64,000 nucleotides of DNA from Desulfosporosinus meridiei DSM 13257 (GCF_000231385.2 NC_018515.1:2562501-2626500), one strand, 5' to 3'; shown: positions 35,925-44,838, counted from the stretch's first letter. Notes: generated by a model not told the origin, from the sequence alone. Numbers and translations are program-made.

Positions 35925-38477
35925 CTACAAGATTTCTGTCGATTGGATTCGCTCCCGCAAATCAAAGAGATATTGGAGGGCTTGACGAGCAGTCATATCT
36001 TCCAAAGGCAGCTTCTCAATCTCTTGCAGAAGCGGATGGACTTTCGGAACATCGAATAAGGAGAATTGAGTAATAACCTCTGCCGACTTATCAGAAGCAT
36101 GTACGGGTTCAGAGGATTCCAGCTCTAAGAGTAAGGCTTTAGCACGAATAATTAGTTCCTGAGGCAGGCCAGCCAGCCTGGCCACTTGAATGCCATAACT
36201 GCGGTCTGCTCGACCGGGTAAGATTTTGTGCAAAAATACAATATCCTCTCCTCGCTCTTTAACTCCAACATGGAGGTTAACGAGTCCGGGGAAGTTATCC
36301 TGAAGCTGAGTCAACTCATGATAGTGGGTAGCAAAGAGAGTCTTAGGGGTAAACTGAGGATTTTGCACAAGATGCTCGCTGACGGCCCAAGCAATACTAA
36401 GCCCGTCATAAGTGGCAGTTCCTCGTCCGATTTCATCCAAGATGATTAAGCTATTTCTGCTGGCATATTTCAAAATGTGTGCTACTTCATGCATCTCAAC
36501 CATGAATGTACTTTGACCTGCCGCCAAGTCATCCGATGCTCCTACCCGAGTAAAAATGCGATCAACCAAGGCAATATTAGCCTTTTTCGCTGGGACAAAG
36601 GAGCCAATGTGAGCCATTAATACAATTAAGGCCACCTGCCTCATATAGGTTGATTTACCAGCCATATTAGGACCGGTGATGAGCGCTAAATGTTGATTTT
36701 CGGACATAAGTGTATCATTAGGAACAAAGGTGCCTTGTTCAATCATTTTTTCAACGACCGGGTGACGACCTTCCGTTATCTGAATTTGTCCATCCGTCTT
36801 GATCTGGGGACGAACATAATGATTATTAACAGCTACTTCTGCTAAGCTGACAAAAACATCGATTTCTGCTAAGACTTGAGCAACACTGATGATTTTTTTG
36901 GCATTTGCCCGCACCTGTTCTCGCAGGGCCAATAAAAGTTCGTATTCCAGGTCTTTTAGTTTTTCCTCGGCACCAATAATTTTTAGCTCGTATTCCTTAA
37001 GTTCCGGAGTAATAAATCTTTCCGCATTAGACAAAGTTTGCTTACGTTGATAATCCCCAGGTACAAGATGAGCATTGGCATGAGTTATCTCGATATAGTA
37101 ACCAAAGACTTTATTATACCCTATCTTTAGGGAGCGGATTCCGGTGCGTTCCCGTTCCGCATTCTCTAACTGGGCCAGCCACTCCTTACCACCCGATGAA
37201 ATTATCCGTAATTCGTCAACTTCTTGCGAATAACCGGTCTTAATAAGATTTCCTTCTCGCAGAGATAATGGTGGGTTAGGATTAATCGCCTTCTGCAGAT
37301 TCTCAACAAATGAACCTAGGCCATCTAGCTTAGGCACTTTGACTTTTAGCGTTTCGGCGGTGCTTGAAGTTATGATTGTGGAAATATCAGGAAGCAAAGC
37401 TAAGGTTTGAGTCAATAATAATAGATCTTTAGCATTAGCTGTACCGTAAGATACTTTTCCCATTAATCGCTCTAGGTCATAGACCTCTGAAAGAAGTTTT
37501 TGTAAATCTTTACGAAGAAAAGCGTCCGCAATTAGTTCTTCTATGGAGTTAAGACGTCCTTCTATCTCATCTTGCTTAAGCAAGGGCTTATCAATCCAAT
37601 GCCTTAATAGTCTACCCCCGAAGGCAGTATGAGTGGCATCAAGAACAGAAAGCAGTGTTCCCTTCTTTCCTATACCTCTGAGGGATTCAGTGAGCTCCAA
37701 ATTTCGTCGCGTCCATTGATCAAGGAACATCCAACGTTCAGAGCGGTATGTTTTGATTTCAACAATATGAGTAGGGTCAACCCCAGGCATAGTCTCCAAT
37801 AAATAGCTCCATAAACCGGTAGCAGCAAAGGCTGCAATTGGAAATTCTGTGAATAATCCCTCTTGACTATGGAAATGCTCCCGCATGGCTGGGGTTTTAA
37901 AGGTTGTTTGTTCACGAACAGTACAGTAATATTGCACCCACGACTTAGGGTTTTTGCTGAGTTCAGGTGTTAGGAGAAGCTCCGCAGGATTTATACGAGC
38001 AATTTCGGCCAGCAAAACATCCAGGTGAGGAGTTTGAAAAACTGTGAATTCACCTGTCGATAAATCCAGAAAGGCCAGCCCCCATTGTTCAGAGTAATAC
38101 ACACTTGCTAAATAATGGTTTGATCCTTCGGCAACTGATTCTGTCAGTGTACCTGGAGATACGATTCGAATTATATCTCGTTTAACAATCCCTTTGGAAG
38201 CCTTTGCATCTTCAACTTGTTCACAAATAGCAACTTTATGCCCTGAACGAACCAGCTTTACTAAATAGTTTTCTACAGCATGATAAGGGATTCCACACAT
38301 TGGAACTTTTTTCCCATCCCCGGCATCTCTTCCCGTCAAGGCGATTTGCAAAATAGGCGCTGCAACTTCTGCATCTTCACCAAACATTTCGTAAAAATCA
38401 CCTAATCGAAAAAACAGAATCGCATCCGGAGCTTGTTCTTTTATACTCTGATATTGCAGCATCATGGGGGTAGTCAT
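35925..38477 (-). CDS. mutS: DNA mismatch recognition protein MutS
   Basis: 850 residues, ATG behind AGGGGAG. Mismatch-binding Phe-x-Glu in LGDFYEMFGEDA (about 25-36), connector and lever domains, then the ABC ATPase: Walker A TGPNMAGKSTYMRQ, Walker B IILDEIGRGTATYDG and the LFATHYHELT motif. Helix-turn-helix dimer region near the end. Starts the DNA repair part of the long minus-strand block, downstream of miaB and the YlbF-like gene and separated from them by a terminator. Confidence 0.98.
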   Translation of the reverse strand: MTTPMMLQYQSIKEQAPDAILFFRLGDFYEMFGEDAEVAAPILQIALTGRDAGDGKKVPMCGIPYHAVENYLVKLVRSGHKVAICEQVEDAKASKGIVKRDIIRIVSPGTLTESVAEGSNHYLASVYYSEQWGLAFLDLSTGEFTVFQTPHLDVLLAEIARINPAELLLTPELSKNPKSWVQYYCTVREQTTFKTPAMREHFHSQEGLFTEFPIAAFAATGLWSYLLETMPGVDPTHIVEIKTYRSERWMFLDQWTRRNLELTESLRGIGKKGTLLSVLDATHTAFGGRLLRHWIDKPLLKQDEIEGRLNSIEELIADAFLRKDLQKLLSEVYDLERLMGKVSYGTANAKDLLLLTQTLALLPDISTIITSSTAETLKVKVPKLDGLGSFVENLQKAINPNPPLSLREGNLIKTGYSQEVDELRIISSGGKEWLAQLENAERERTGIRSLKIGYNKVFGYYIEITHANAHLVPGDYQRKQTLSNAERFITPELKEYELKIIGAEEKLKDLEYELLLALREQVRANAKKIISVAQVLAEIDVFVSLAEVAVNNHYVRPQIKTDGQIQITEGRHPVVEKMIEQGTFVPNDTLMSENQHLALITGPNMAGKSTYMRQVALIVLMAHIGSFVPAKKANIALVDRIFTRVGASDDLAAGQSTFMVEMHEVAHILKYASRNSLIILDEIGRGTATYDGLSIAWAVSEHLVQNPQFTPKTLFATHYHELTQLQDNFPGLVNLHVGVKERGEDIVFLHKILPGRADRSYGIQVARLAGLPQELIIRAKALLLELESSEPVHASDKSAEVITQFSLFDVPKVHPLLQEIEKLPLEDMTARQALQYLFDLRERIQSTEIL

Positions 38478-38560
38478 TATTGTCTTCTCCCCTTTAAGTC
38501 AGTTTATATCCATAAAAATCGGGCCAGCTAATCATTCTGTAACCCTTATAAATCCCAAAA

Positions 38561-38588
38561 GGGAAGAGCTCAGATTAAAGCCCTTCCC
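38561..38588 (-). terminator. Terminator between the YlbF-like gene and mutS
   Basis: On the minus strand GGGAAGGGC / GCTCTTCCC, one mismatch, 10-nt loop, followed by TTTT. Ends the miaB-ylbF-like transcript. Confidence 0.75.
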
Positions 38589-38621
38589 TCTCGTTAGTTT
38601 TGTGATCGATATTCAGGGGAA

Positions 38622-39050
38622 TTAGATCCCTCCGCAACCACAGCCTGCACTTCCGCAACCTCCAGGAGTACATCCGCTGGGATCGCAACTGTCATCCCCG
38701 CAGGAACAACCTCCTGACGCTCCCGCAATAGCACCAGCTAGAATGGCATTAACACTATCCAACATTTCTGTGAATTTGTCTTGTGCATCCATATAAGCTG
38801 CAATGGCGTCATTGGCCTGAACTTTAGCTTCGATTTCGTCAACCGCAATTTTATCAGCTTCAGAAGGCTCTGCCCCATTTTGTTGAACTTCCATGAAATG
38901 TTCCTGAGCTTTCTGTAATTCTGCAATCAATTGTTGTGCTGAAGGATCAGCAGCCATTACATCTTCCTTACTGTGCAATTCAGCAAGTACGGAGCTTCGC
39001 GCAATAGCGTCAGCTAAGAGTCGAGCATGTTCGATTATTTCATTTGTCAT
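38622..39050 (-). CDS. YlbF/YmcA (RicF/RicA)-family protein with Cys-rich tail
   Basis: 142 residues, ATG behind GAGGAGGTG. Residues about 1-108 form the helical Com_YlbF domain. The last 30 residues carry eight Cys in a Gly-rich tail (CSCGDDSCDPSGC, then CGSAGCGCGG). In Bacillus subtilis the YmcA homologue also follows miaB and lies near mutSL; with YlbF and YaaT it forms a complex that binds Fe-S clusters and adjusts RNase Y, competence and sporulation. The tail here suits cluster binding. Whether it replaces YmcA or YlbF cannot be told from one gene. Confidence 0.85.
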   Translation of the reverse strand: MTNEIIEHARLLADAIARSSVLAELHSKEDVMAADPSAQQLIAELQKAQEHFMEVQQNGAEPSEADKIAVDEIEAKVQANDAIAAYMDAQDKFTEMLDSVNAILAGAIAGASGGCSCGDDSCDPSGCTPGGCGSAGCGCGGI

Positions 39051-39126
39051 GTATCACACCTCCTCATATTACATTCTACATAGAATAGTATGATTCCTGC
39101 TTATATTATGCATTCTCAAACAAATT

Positions 39127-40485
39127 CTACATTTCTGGGTTTACAATTTCTCCAACCAGTGTCCAAGTTGCAGCTTCAGTAATTTGAATATTTACTAAAG
39201 AACCAATAATGTCGGCATTACCTTTAAAAACAACTAGTTCGTTTCCGCGAGTTCGACCGGTAAAACGCTCAAGATTTGTTTTGCTCGGACCTTCGACCAA
39301 TATCTCGTAGGTTTTCCCTAGCATACGTTGGCGCCATTCCAGACTCTGAGCGTTTTGAACACTCATTAATCTCTGTAACCTGCGCTTTTTGATATCGAGA
39401 GAAATTTGATCTTCCATATCGGCGGCAAGTGTTCCTGAACGTTTTGAATACATAAACGTAAAGGCATGACTATACTGGATTAAATTCATAATTTCTAAGG
39501 TTTGTTCAAAGTCCGTCTCAGATTCCCCGGGAAAACCAACAATTATGTCCGTGGTCAAGCTCGCCTGAGGCAAGAGTTCACGTATCTTACTGATTCTACT
39601 GAGGTAGTATTCCCTGGTATATTTCCGATTCATGCGTTCCAATATAAAATTACTCCCTGATTGGATGGGAAGATGAAAGTGTTCGCAAAGTTTCTCTCCT
39701 GAAGCAACGACGGAGATTAGCTTGTCTGACAAATCTTTAGGATGAGAAGTGATGAAGCGTACCCTCAAAAGTCCTGGGATCTGATCAACGTCCCGCAGCA
39801 AATCGGCGAAATCATACTGGGGCGAAAACTCCTTACCATAGGAGTTAACATTTTGCCCAAGTAAGGTAACCTCCCGACATCCACTAGCCACCAGGTCTTT
39901 AATTTCTTGAATTATTTCTTCAGGTTTACGACTTCTCTCTCGGCCCCGGACATGGGGGACAATACAATAGGAGCAAAAGTTATTACAGCCATACATAATA
40001 TTAACATTTGCCTGAAGCTTGCCTTTTTCAGCGAGGGGAGTTGATTCTAAGGTTTTTTGGGGTTCTTTCCATACTTCCGCTGCTTTTTCTCCTTGCTCCG
40101 CTTTATGCAATAGAGCAGAAAACTCATGAAGATTATGGGTTCCTGTCCAAATATCTATATGGGGGGCCCGTTTTTGGAGTTTCTCTAAAGCACCCGGTTG
40201 TTGAACCATGCATCCACTAATGGCAATTTTCAAGTTGGGATTCTTTTCTTTCAGCCTTTTTAGCTCTCCGATCTTTCCCAATATTTTGTTCTCGGCACTT
40301 TCTCTTACACAACAGGTATTTATTATCACTAGATCCGCACTGGCAAGATCATCTGAACTGGTGTAGCCTTCTTGGCGGGTTATTTGTTTTAAGGTCTCAG
40401 CATCACGTTCTGACATCTGGCAGCCATAGGCTAAAGTAACTACTTTTTTTTCTTTTTCCAAGTAATGTTCAACTCCAAATCCCAC
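39127..40485 (-). CDS. miaB: tRNA-2-methylthio-N6-dimethylallyladenosine synthase MiaB
   Basis: 452 residues, GTG start (a TTG at about 40461 is an alternative). Radical SAM methylthiotransferase acting on i6A37 of tRNA made by MiaA. The N-terminal UPF0004 domain has cluster Cys in YGCQMSE, NTCCVRESAENK and SGCMVQ; the radical SAM motif is CNNFCSYCIVPHVRGRERSR (about 165-184); the C-terminal TRAM domain is about 385-450. Heads the transcript that includes the YlbF-like gene (76-nt gap). Confidence 0.97.
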   Translation of the reverse strand: MGFGVEHYLEKEKKVVTLAYGCQMSERDAETLKQITRQEGYTSSDDLASADLVIINTCCVRESAENKILGKIGELKRLKEKNPNLKIAISGCMVQQPGALEKLQKRAPHIDIWTGTHNLHEFSALLHKAEQGEKAAEVWKEPQKTLESTPLAEKGKLQANVNIMYGCNNFCSYCIVPHVRGRERSRKPEEIIQEIKDLVASGCREVTLLGQNVNSYGKEFSPQYDFADLLRDVDQIPGLLRVRFITSHPKDLSDKLISVVASGEKLCEHFHLPIQSGSNFILERMNRKYTREYYLSRISKIRELLPQASLTTDIIVGFPGESETDFEQTLEIMNLIQYSHAFTFMYSKRSGTLAADMEDQISLDIKKRRLQRLMSVQNAQSLEWRQRMLGKTYEILVEGPSKTNLERFTGRTRGNELVVFKGNADIIGSLVNIQITEAATWTLVGEIVNPEM

Positions 40486-40611
40486 TATTAAAATTATGCT
40501 CTTAGTTTAAGATTGCTGTTCGAATCTTGAGTGCCTGATTATATAGCTAGTTGCAAGAGATATTATGCACTTTCTCAGGCAATTTTATAATAATTCCTTC
40601 TCTAAGCCACA

Positions 40612-41874
40612 TTATAACCCATCTCTTCTTCTCGACCGCCTGACCTGCCTTCGCCAATAAAGAGTTTTTCGTCGCTTCTTATACAAATAATTCAAGAAAA
40701 ATATAGCGCCGGTAAGAAGCAATGTTCCTATAATCCAAGTCGAAAAGGTTGAAACAGATCCAGTAAGGGATGCTTTAACCGGTTCAGGATGAACTGACTT
40801 AGCAGCTTTCAAAGGAAAAATATCTATTTGGTTCTCCCCCTCCAAAACCGCAACTTGCGCAAGGACTTGTCCCTCTTCAACGGATGTTAAGGGGTCTGTC
40901 GATAAGGGTGTTACACGGAGACTTAGAGTATTTTCCGGAGCATTAAGCTTTTGGGTTGAATAGATTGGTTGATCGAGAACAAGATCTACAGGTTCAGTAT
41001 TGACAGTAATTGATGAAATAACTGCCCCAGCGGGTTTGATTATCGTATTGCTAAACTGAGTAAAGCCATAATCAAACATACTTTGCATATCTGTATAGAT
41101 TTCTCGCCCGGGTGACTTAAGAATTACCCCAATCAGCTGACGTCCATCTTTAGTGGCTGAGGCAACAAGACAATTTTGGGCAGCGGCAGTATAACCTGTC
41201 TTAATGCCATCAACCGAAGAGTCTCTCCATAATAACTTATTTTCATTAACCATTAAGACCGGGACATCTGTCTTCGATCTAGAGATAGGCTGGGTCTTAG
41301 TGCGTACGAACTCCGCAAATATTGGATTTTGATAGGCCTCTCGGGCAATAAGGGCCAGATCATGAGCAGTTGTCAAATGTCCTGTTTCTGTTAAACCACT
41401 TGGATTGACAAAATGTGTATTAGTTGCCCCAATTTCACTGGCACGCTGGTTCATCATCTCCACAAAGTGGGTTATGTCCTTACCTACATACTCAGCCAGG
41501 GTAACAGCAGCATCATTGGCAGAATTTAACAAGGTTGCATAGAGAAGATCTTTAAAGAGTATTTGTTCTCCGGGTTCAAGGTATATTTGAGTACCATAAA
41601 CCACTTTATTATTTAACATAGTTTTACTAACCGTCACCATATCGTCAAAATTTCCATTTTCAATGGCTAAAAGCCCAGTCATTATTTTAGTAGTGCTTGC
41701 CGGAGCCAATTGTTTATCAGGATTTTTCACAAAAAGGGTTTGTCCAGATGATACGTCAATCAGATAAGCACCTTCTCCACGGACATCTGGCGGAGGAGTA
41801 TTTTCAGCATAAGCAACAGGTGAGGAGCTAATTATTATGAATAATGCCAGAAAAACCGATCTAAATAATCTCAA
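40612..41874 (-). CDS. dacF: D-alanyl-D-alanine carboxypeptidase, DacF type
   Basis: 420 residues, TTG start behind AGGGGG. Signal peptide with cleavage after AYA at about residue 23. S11 motifs: SxxK in PASTTKIMTG, SxN in LLNSANDAA and KTG in IKTGYTAAAQNC. A PBP5 C-terminal beta-domain covers about 275-365. Then one membrane segment (about 380-400) and a very basic tail (KKRRKTLYWRRQVRRSRRRD), so it is anchored at both ends unless processed. Trims peptidoglycan pentapeptides; DacF relatives often act in sporulation. Confidence 0.93.
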   Translation of the reverse strand: MRLFRSVFLALFIIISSSPVAYAENTPPPDVRGEGAYLIDVSSGQTLFVKNPDKQLAPASTTKIMTGLLAIENGNFDDMVTVSKTMLNNKVVYGTQIYLEPGEQILFKDLLYATLLNSANDAAVTLAEYVGKDITHFVEMMNQRASEIGATNTHFVNPSGLTETGHLTTAHDLALIAREAYQNPIFAEFVRTKTQPISRSKTDVPVLMVNENKLLWRDSSVDGIKTGYTAAAQNCLVASATKDGRQLIGVILKSPGREIYTDMQSMFDYGFTQFSNTIIKPAGAVISSITVNTEPVDLVLDQPIYSTQKLNAPENTLSLRVTPLSTDPLTSVEEGQVLAQVAVLEGENQIDIFPLKAAKSVHPEPVKASLTGSVSTFSTWIIGTLLLTGAIFFLNYLYKKRRKTLYWRRQVRRSRRRDGL

Positions 41875-41939
41875 AAAGTGTTCCCCCTATAACAGCTTTG
41901 AATAGTTTAGTGATCATACCATGATAAGCAAACTTTCTA

Positions 41940-41983
41940 GCGGTGCACTAATCTTAGAAAAATCCAAGGTTAGTCTGCACCGC
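41940..41983. terminator. Long hairpin between degV and dacF
   Basis: GCGGTGCA (41940-41947) / TGCACCGC (41976-41983) with additional pairing of CTAA/TTAG and CTT/AAG inside. Likely ends the degV transcript, but no T-run follows on the minus strand. Confidence 0.5.
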
Positions 41984-42020
41984 ACTTGTTTACCATTATT
42001 CAATAGTCAAGTATCTATAT

Positions 42021-42884
42021 TTAGTTATTATGAATGGGATAGAAAAGAGACAAGGTTCCGGGTCCAGTATGACTTCCAACAACACATCCTATTTCACTAA
42101 TCCAAATTTCTTTAACTCTAAAACGTTGGCGAATCTCATCAGCTAAGATTTGTGCATCATTAATACATGTTGAATGGGATATTCCAATCACTTGCTGTTC
42201 GAGATTTTCAACGTTTTCAATGTCATGTGCCATGACCTCAACCAATTTACGAATAGCTGCACGTCTGGTACGAACTTTAGCAAAGGGCTCAATCTTTCCT
42301 TCGGAAGTAATGTGCAAAATTGGCTTAACATCGAGCAGCCCACCAATAAATCCGGCTGGTCTACTAACTCGGCCACCTTTAACAAGATACTCCAAATTGT
42401 CTATTGTGAAAACGTAACGCATATTTTTCCGGTACTCTAAGATAGTTTTTTCAGCCTCTTCCCAAGAGGCAGCAAATTGTAAAGCATTTTGAGCATATAA
42501 GGCTAATAAGCCATAACCAAATGATGCACCTAAGCTGTCGATGACGTGGACGCGCTCGGGAGCAGTGGTCATCTCACGAATCATTCGAGCAGTGGAAACC
42601 GTAGAACTTAAACCTGAGGAAAGATGAATTGCAACAACCTCATGACCTTCTGACAAAATTCTCTCATAGGTTTCCAATAGGGTATTTGGATTGGGTTGAG
42701 ATGTTTTAGGCAATTCTTTAAAGGTTTCAAATTTCGAATAGAAGTCATTAGTCTGTAAATTAATTCCTTCTAAAAATGTTTCACCATCAATTGTAACGGG
42801 CATTGGAACAGTAGTTATGCCTGCATTTGTTGCTTTGTCCAAAGGAATATCAGAGGCACTGTCAACAACTACTTTGAAGGACAT
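42021..42884 (-). CDS. DegV-family fatty acid-binding protein
   Basis: 287 residues from the ATG at 42884, preceded by GGAGGTG; a start nine codons upstream would include this site. DegV fold: VVVDSASDIP at the N-terminus, the lipid-binding VTIDGETF and TSQPNP region, IHLSSGLSSTVSTARM (about 88-103) and GRVSRPAGFIGGLLDVKPIL. Family members bind fatty acids, and related FakB proteins present them to FakA kinase. No fakA is visible nearby, so the role stays general. Probably monocistronic. Confidence 0.92.
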   Translation of the reverse strand: MSFKVVVDSASDIPLDKATNAGITTVPMPVTIDGETFLEGINLQTNDFYSKFETFKELPKTSQPNPNTLLETYERILSEGHEVVAIHLSSGLSSTVSTARMIREMTTAPERVHVIDSLGASFGYGLLALYAQNALQFAASWEEAEKTILEYRKNMRYVFTIDNLEYLVKGGRVSRPAGFIGGLLDVKPILHITSEGKIEPFAKVRTRRAAIRKLVEVMAHDIENVENLEQQVIGISHSTCINDAQILADEIRQRFRVKEIWISEIGCVVGSHTGPGTLSLFYPIHNN

Positions 42885-42960
42885 TGCTACACCTCCTACA
42901 AAACGATACAAATCTATAACTCAATTTATATTCTGTGTAAACAAGGATTATCCTGCTACT

Positions 42961-42995
42961 CCAAAACAAAAATAAAAGCCCATCTTATGATGAGC
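42961..42995 (-). terminator. Intrinsic terminator of the 40-aa gene
   Basis: On the minus strand GCTCATCATAAGATGGGC (stem of seven with one G-T pair, loop ATAA), followed at once by TTTTATTTTTGTTTT. Placed 56 nt after the stop of the small gene at 43051-43173. Confidence 0.8.
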
Positions 42996-43050
42996 AAATT
43001 ATTTGCCTAATTTAATTCTTACACGAGACAGAAAGGAATTATCCGTAGTT

Positions 43051-43173
43051 CTATGATGCTATCTTTTGAATGATCGCGTGCTGACCAAGGATTGCCATTA
43101 GATTAGGAAGTTCTTGATTTTTAACGACCCGATAATTGACTTCTTCCCCTTCAATCCAAGTTACAAGAAACAT
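43051..43173 (-). CDS. Small protein, 40 aa, own transcription unit
   Basis: ATG at 43173 with AGAAGGGA upstream; stop TAG at 43051-43053. The product begins MFLVTWIEGEEVNYRVV, a likely beta-strand pair, and ends in a predicted helix. It is not obviously membrane-bound. It has a sigma-A-like promoter (43205-43233), a perfect 20-bp palindrome over the -10 box and a terminator at 42961-42995. Such complete signals make chance unlikely. No family recognised. Its neighbours are degV downstream and a GC-rich repeat upstream. Confidence 0.7.
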   Translation of the reverse strand: MFLVTWIEGEEVNYRVVKNQELPNLMAILGQHAIIQKIAS

Positions 43174-43191
43174 AGGATCCCTTCTCTCTTT

Positions 43192-43211
43192 GTATTATGT
43201 ATACATAATAC
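43192..43211. promoter_or_regulatory. Perfect 20-bp palindrome, operator-like
   Basis: Half-site GTATTATGTA and its exact complement with no spacer. It overlaps the -10 box of the small gene's promoter and ends 18 nt before its ATG, the classic position of a repressor operator. Confidence 0.65.
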
Positions 43212-43233
43212 CACATGGCAAGTAAGGATTCAA
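43205..43233 (-). promoter_or_regulatory. Sigma-A-like promoter of the 40-aa gene
   Basis: Minus strand: -35 TTGAAT (43228-43233), 17-bp spacer, -10 TATTAT (43205-43210). The -10 is inside the palindrome. Confidence 0.6.
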
Positions 43234-43348
43234 ATATCCGTCATACGATTCTTTTATGTTGGAGTAGACTCCCATGCCGCTGCTAAGGAAGCACAAGCTT
43301 AGGATGAAAATTGGGGTCGCTTGGGGTAGGGCAGCTTCGTCCACATCC

Positions 43349-43414
43349 TGCAAGAAAGCTAATTCGTGCGAAGACATTGTCTGCAAGAAGGGTAATCCGT
43401 GCGAAGACAGTGTC
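43349..43414 (+). repeat. Tandem duplication of a 33-bp unit
   Basis: Units 43349-43381 and 43382-43414 differ at four positions. Each contains CGTGCGAAGACA, and the second runs into the palindrome CGAAGACAGTGTCTTCG, which also occurs in both GC-rich elements. Lies in gene-free DNA left of repeat copy 2. Confidence 0.7.
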
Positions 43415-43552
43415 TTCGTGTCACTCAGCACTCCGAGGCTCGCCTACTCGCTTGGGAGGGAGCTCCGCCAAACCACTGGGTAGTACCTGAAGTGAACCTG
43501 TGGCTCCGCTTCCCACCCAAGCTTTGTAGGCTCTACCGCCTCTCCATGCAAT

Positions 43553-43990
43553 GAGTTCACTCCTGTGGATCGAAGTCGCCCTGTCTTCAGGTCTTTTATC
43601 TCAAGAGTGTTTTGAGGTGTTTTCAGGGGCCCTCACCTCTCACGCTAAAGATTCGCGAAGGCTTACCTGAGTCCCCAAGGTAATACTTACACTCCTAGCA
43701 AACTGGCTGGAGGAGCGCTTTTCTGCAAAGCGGATGCGTCAGTGAAGCCGCGGTAAGGCGAGCACCGACGGTTCGCGTCCCCGTAGCGCGCCGCAGGTTC
43801 ACATGCGACGGAACAGGATGTTCCTAGTGCCGCATGCGCCACGGACGGCATAGCATGCGGCCAGGAATACCCAGAGGTTCGGACGCGCTCGCGAACCGTC
43901 CAACGAGCCAGCGGTGGAACTCGCAGACGCGTGCGGAACGAAGACACCGTCTTCGCACGGGTTATAAAAGCTAAAAAGCGCTCCCCCCGG
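43553..43990 (+). mobile_element. GC-rich repeat element, copy 2 (MITE-like, with internal insertion)
   Basis: Same element and orientation as 30165-30580. The core 43709-43988 (280 bp) has the same inverted ends (GGAGGAGCGCTTTT, AAAAAGCGCTCCCCC). About 56 bp at 43807-43862 are extra: they contain the inverted repeats GCCGCATGC/GCATGCGGC and GGAACA/TGTTCC and interrupt the sequence CATGC/AGGAATAC found intact in copy 1. The DNA to the left (43261-43552) is also GC-rich and gene-free and may be a further repeat segment. The core ends 18 nt from the thioesterase stop. Confidence 0.75.
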
Positions 43991-44005
43991 ATTTCTCCTA
44001 CCATT

Positions 44006-44422
44006 TTATTCCTTTTTTGCAAATATAGGCTCCAAGCGACTCCATATGTCATATTTGCGAACATCGGCTAGCCGTCCCTTTTGATTCAAGAAAACATGAA
44101 CAGTCTTTCCTTCTGCTAATAGGGTTTGATCTCGGTATATATGGTAATTAAAAACAACTCTACGTGAAGTCATGTTTTCGATTTCAGTAACAACAATAAG
44201 CTCATCATCATAGTGAGCAGGTTGACGATATCTGCAATTGGCCTCGATTACCGCTAAACCCAGACCTTGTTTTTCAAATTCTGTATAGGGAAGGTTTAAC
44301 TCTCTAAACAATTCTGATCGCCCTACTTCAAACCAGATTAGATAATTAGAATGATAAACAATTCCCATTTGATCTGTTTCCGCATAACGCACGCGCAAAG
44401 TTGTTTTTGATGACAAAATCAT
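44006..44422 (-). CDS. Acyl-CoA thioesterase, 4HBT/YbgC family
   Basis: 138 residues, ATG behind AAGAAGG. Hot-dog fold with the 4HBT active-site motif RYAETDQMGIVYHSNYLIWFEVGR (about 11-34; the Asp of ETDQMG is catalytic) and the strand RRVVFNYHIYRD. Hydrolyses short or medium acyl-CoA thioesters; in proteobacteria YbgC joins the Tol-Pal cluster, which is not relevant here. Transcribed alone toward the GC-rich repeat. Confidence 0.9.
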   Translation of the reverse strand: MILSSKTTLRVRYAETDQMGIVYHSNYLIWFEVGRSELFRELNLPYTEFEKQGLGLAVIEANCRYRQPAHYDDELIVVTEIENMTSRRVVFNYHIYRDQTLLAEGKTVHVFLNQKGRLADVRKYDIWSRLEPIFAKKE

Positions 44423-44539
44423 TAAACAGCCTTCTTTCCTACTAAATATTGTGAGTTAGTACTTAATCATGGTTACTGGGCTAAATACTAGACCTGAAAA
44501 TTATTAAAATGAAAAACTAATAGAAGCAATTCGTATAAT

Positions 44540-44569
44540 TTGTAAGTAATTTCTCACTTATGCTATAAT
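44540..44569 (+). promoter_or_regulatory. Promoter of the DUF896 gene
   Basis: -35 TTGTAA (44540-44545), 18-bp spacer, extended -10 TGCTATAAT (TATAAT 44564-44569). Confidence 0.55.
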
Positions 44570-44643
44570 GAGCAGAAAATAATGATAGTTCGGTAGTTTG
44601 TGATTCAAATGATTATGTATATCCCAAAAAAGGAGGAGCATCT

Positions 44644-44838
44644 TTGAGTACTTCAGCCATACAAATATTTATCGAACGAATTAATGAGTTGTCCCGAAAA
44701 AAACGGACAGTTGGTTTAGAGGAATGGGAAGCCGCAGAGCAAGAATCCTTACGCCAAGAGTACCTGACTTTTATTCGTGAACAAGTTAAAGAAACTCTCA
44801 GCAATGTCCAAGTTGAAGAGGACTCCCCTCTACAATAA
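44644..44838 (+). CDS. DUF896/YnzC-family small protein
   Basis: 64 residues, TTG start behind AAGGAGGAG. The helical-hairpin pattern RINELSRKKR...GLEEWEAAEQESLRQEYL...IREQVKETLSNVQV matches YnzC of Bacillus subtilis, a small protein of unknown function usually found near SOS genes. Here the gene is alone, with its own promoter and terminator and not beside lexA. Cytoplasmic, no cofactors visible. Confidence 0.9.
   Translation: MSTSAIQIFIERINELSRKKRTVGLEEWEAAEQESLRQEYLTFIREQVKETLSNVQVEEDSPLQ

Noticed and set aside
43195-44064. Reading frames in repeat copy 2 and over the palindrome (for example 43195-43431 and 43687-44064)
   Set aside because: Not shared with copy 1, overlap the thioesterase end or the small gene's promoter, no ribosome-binding sites.
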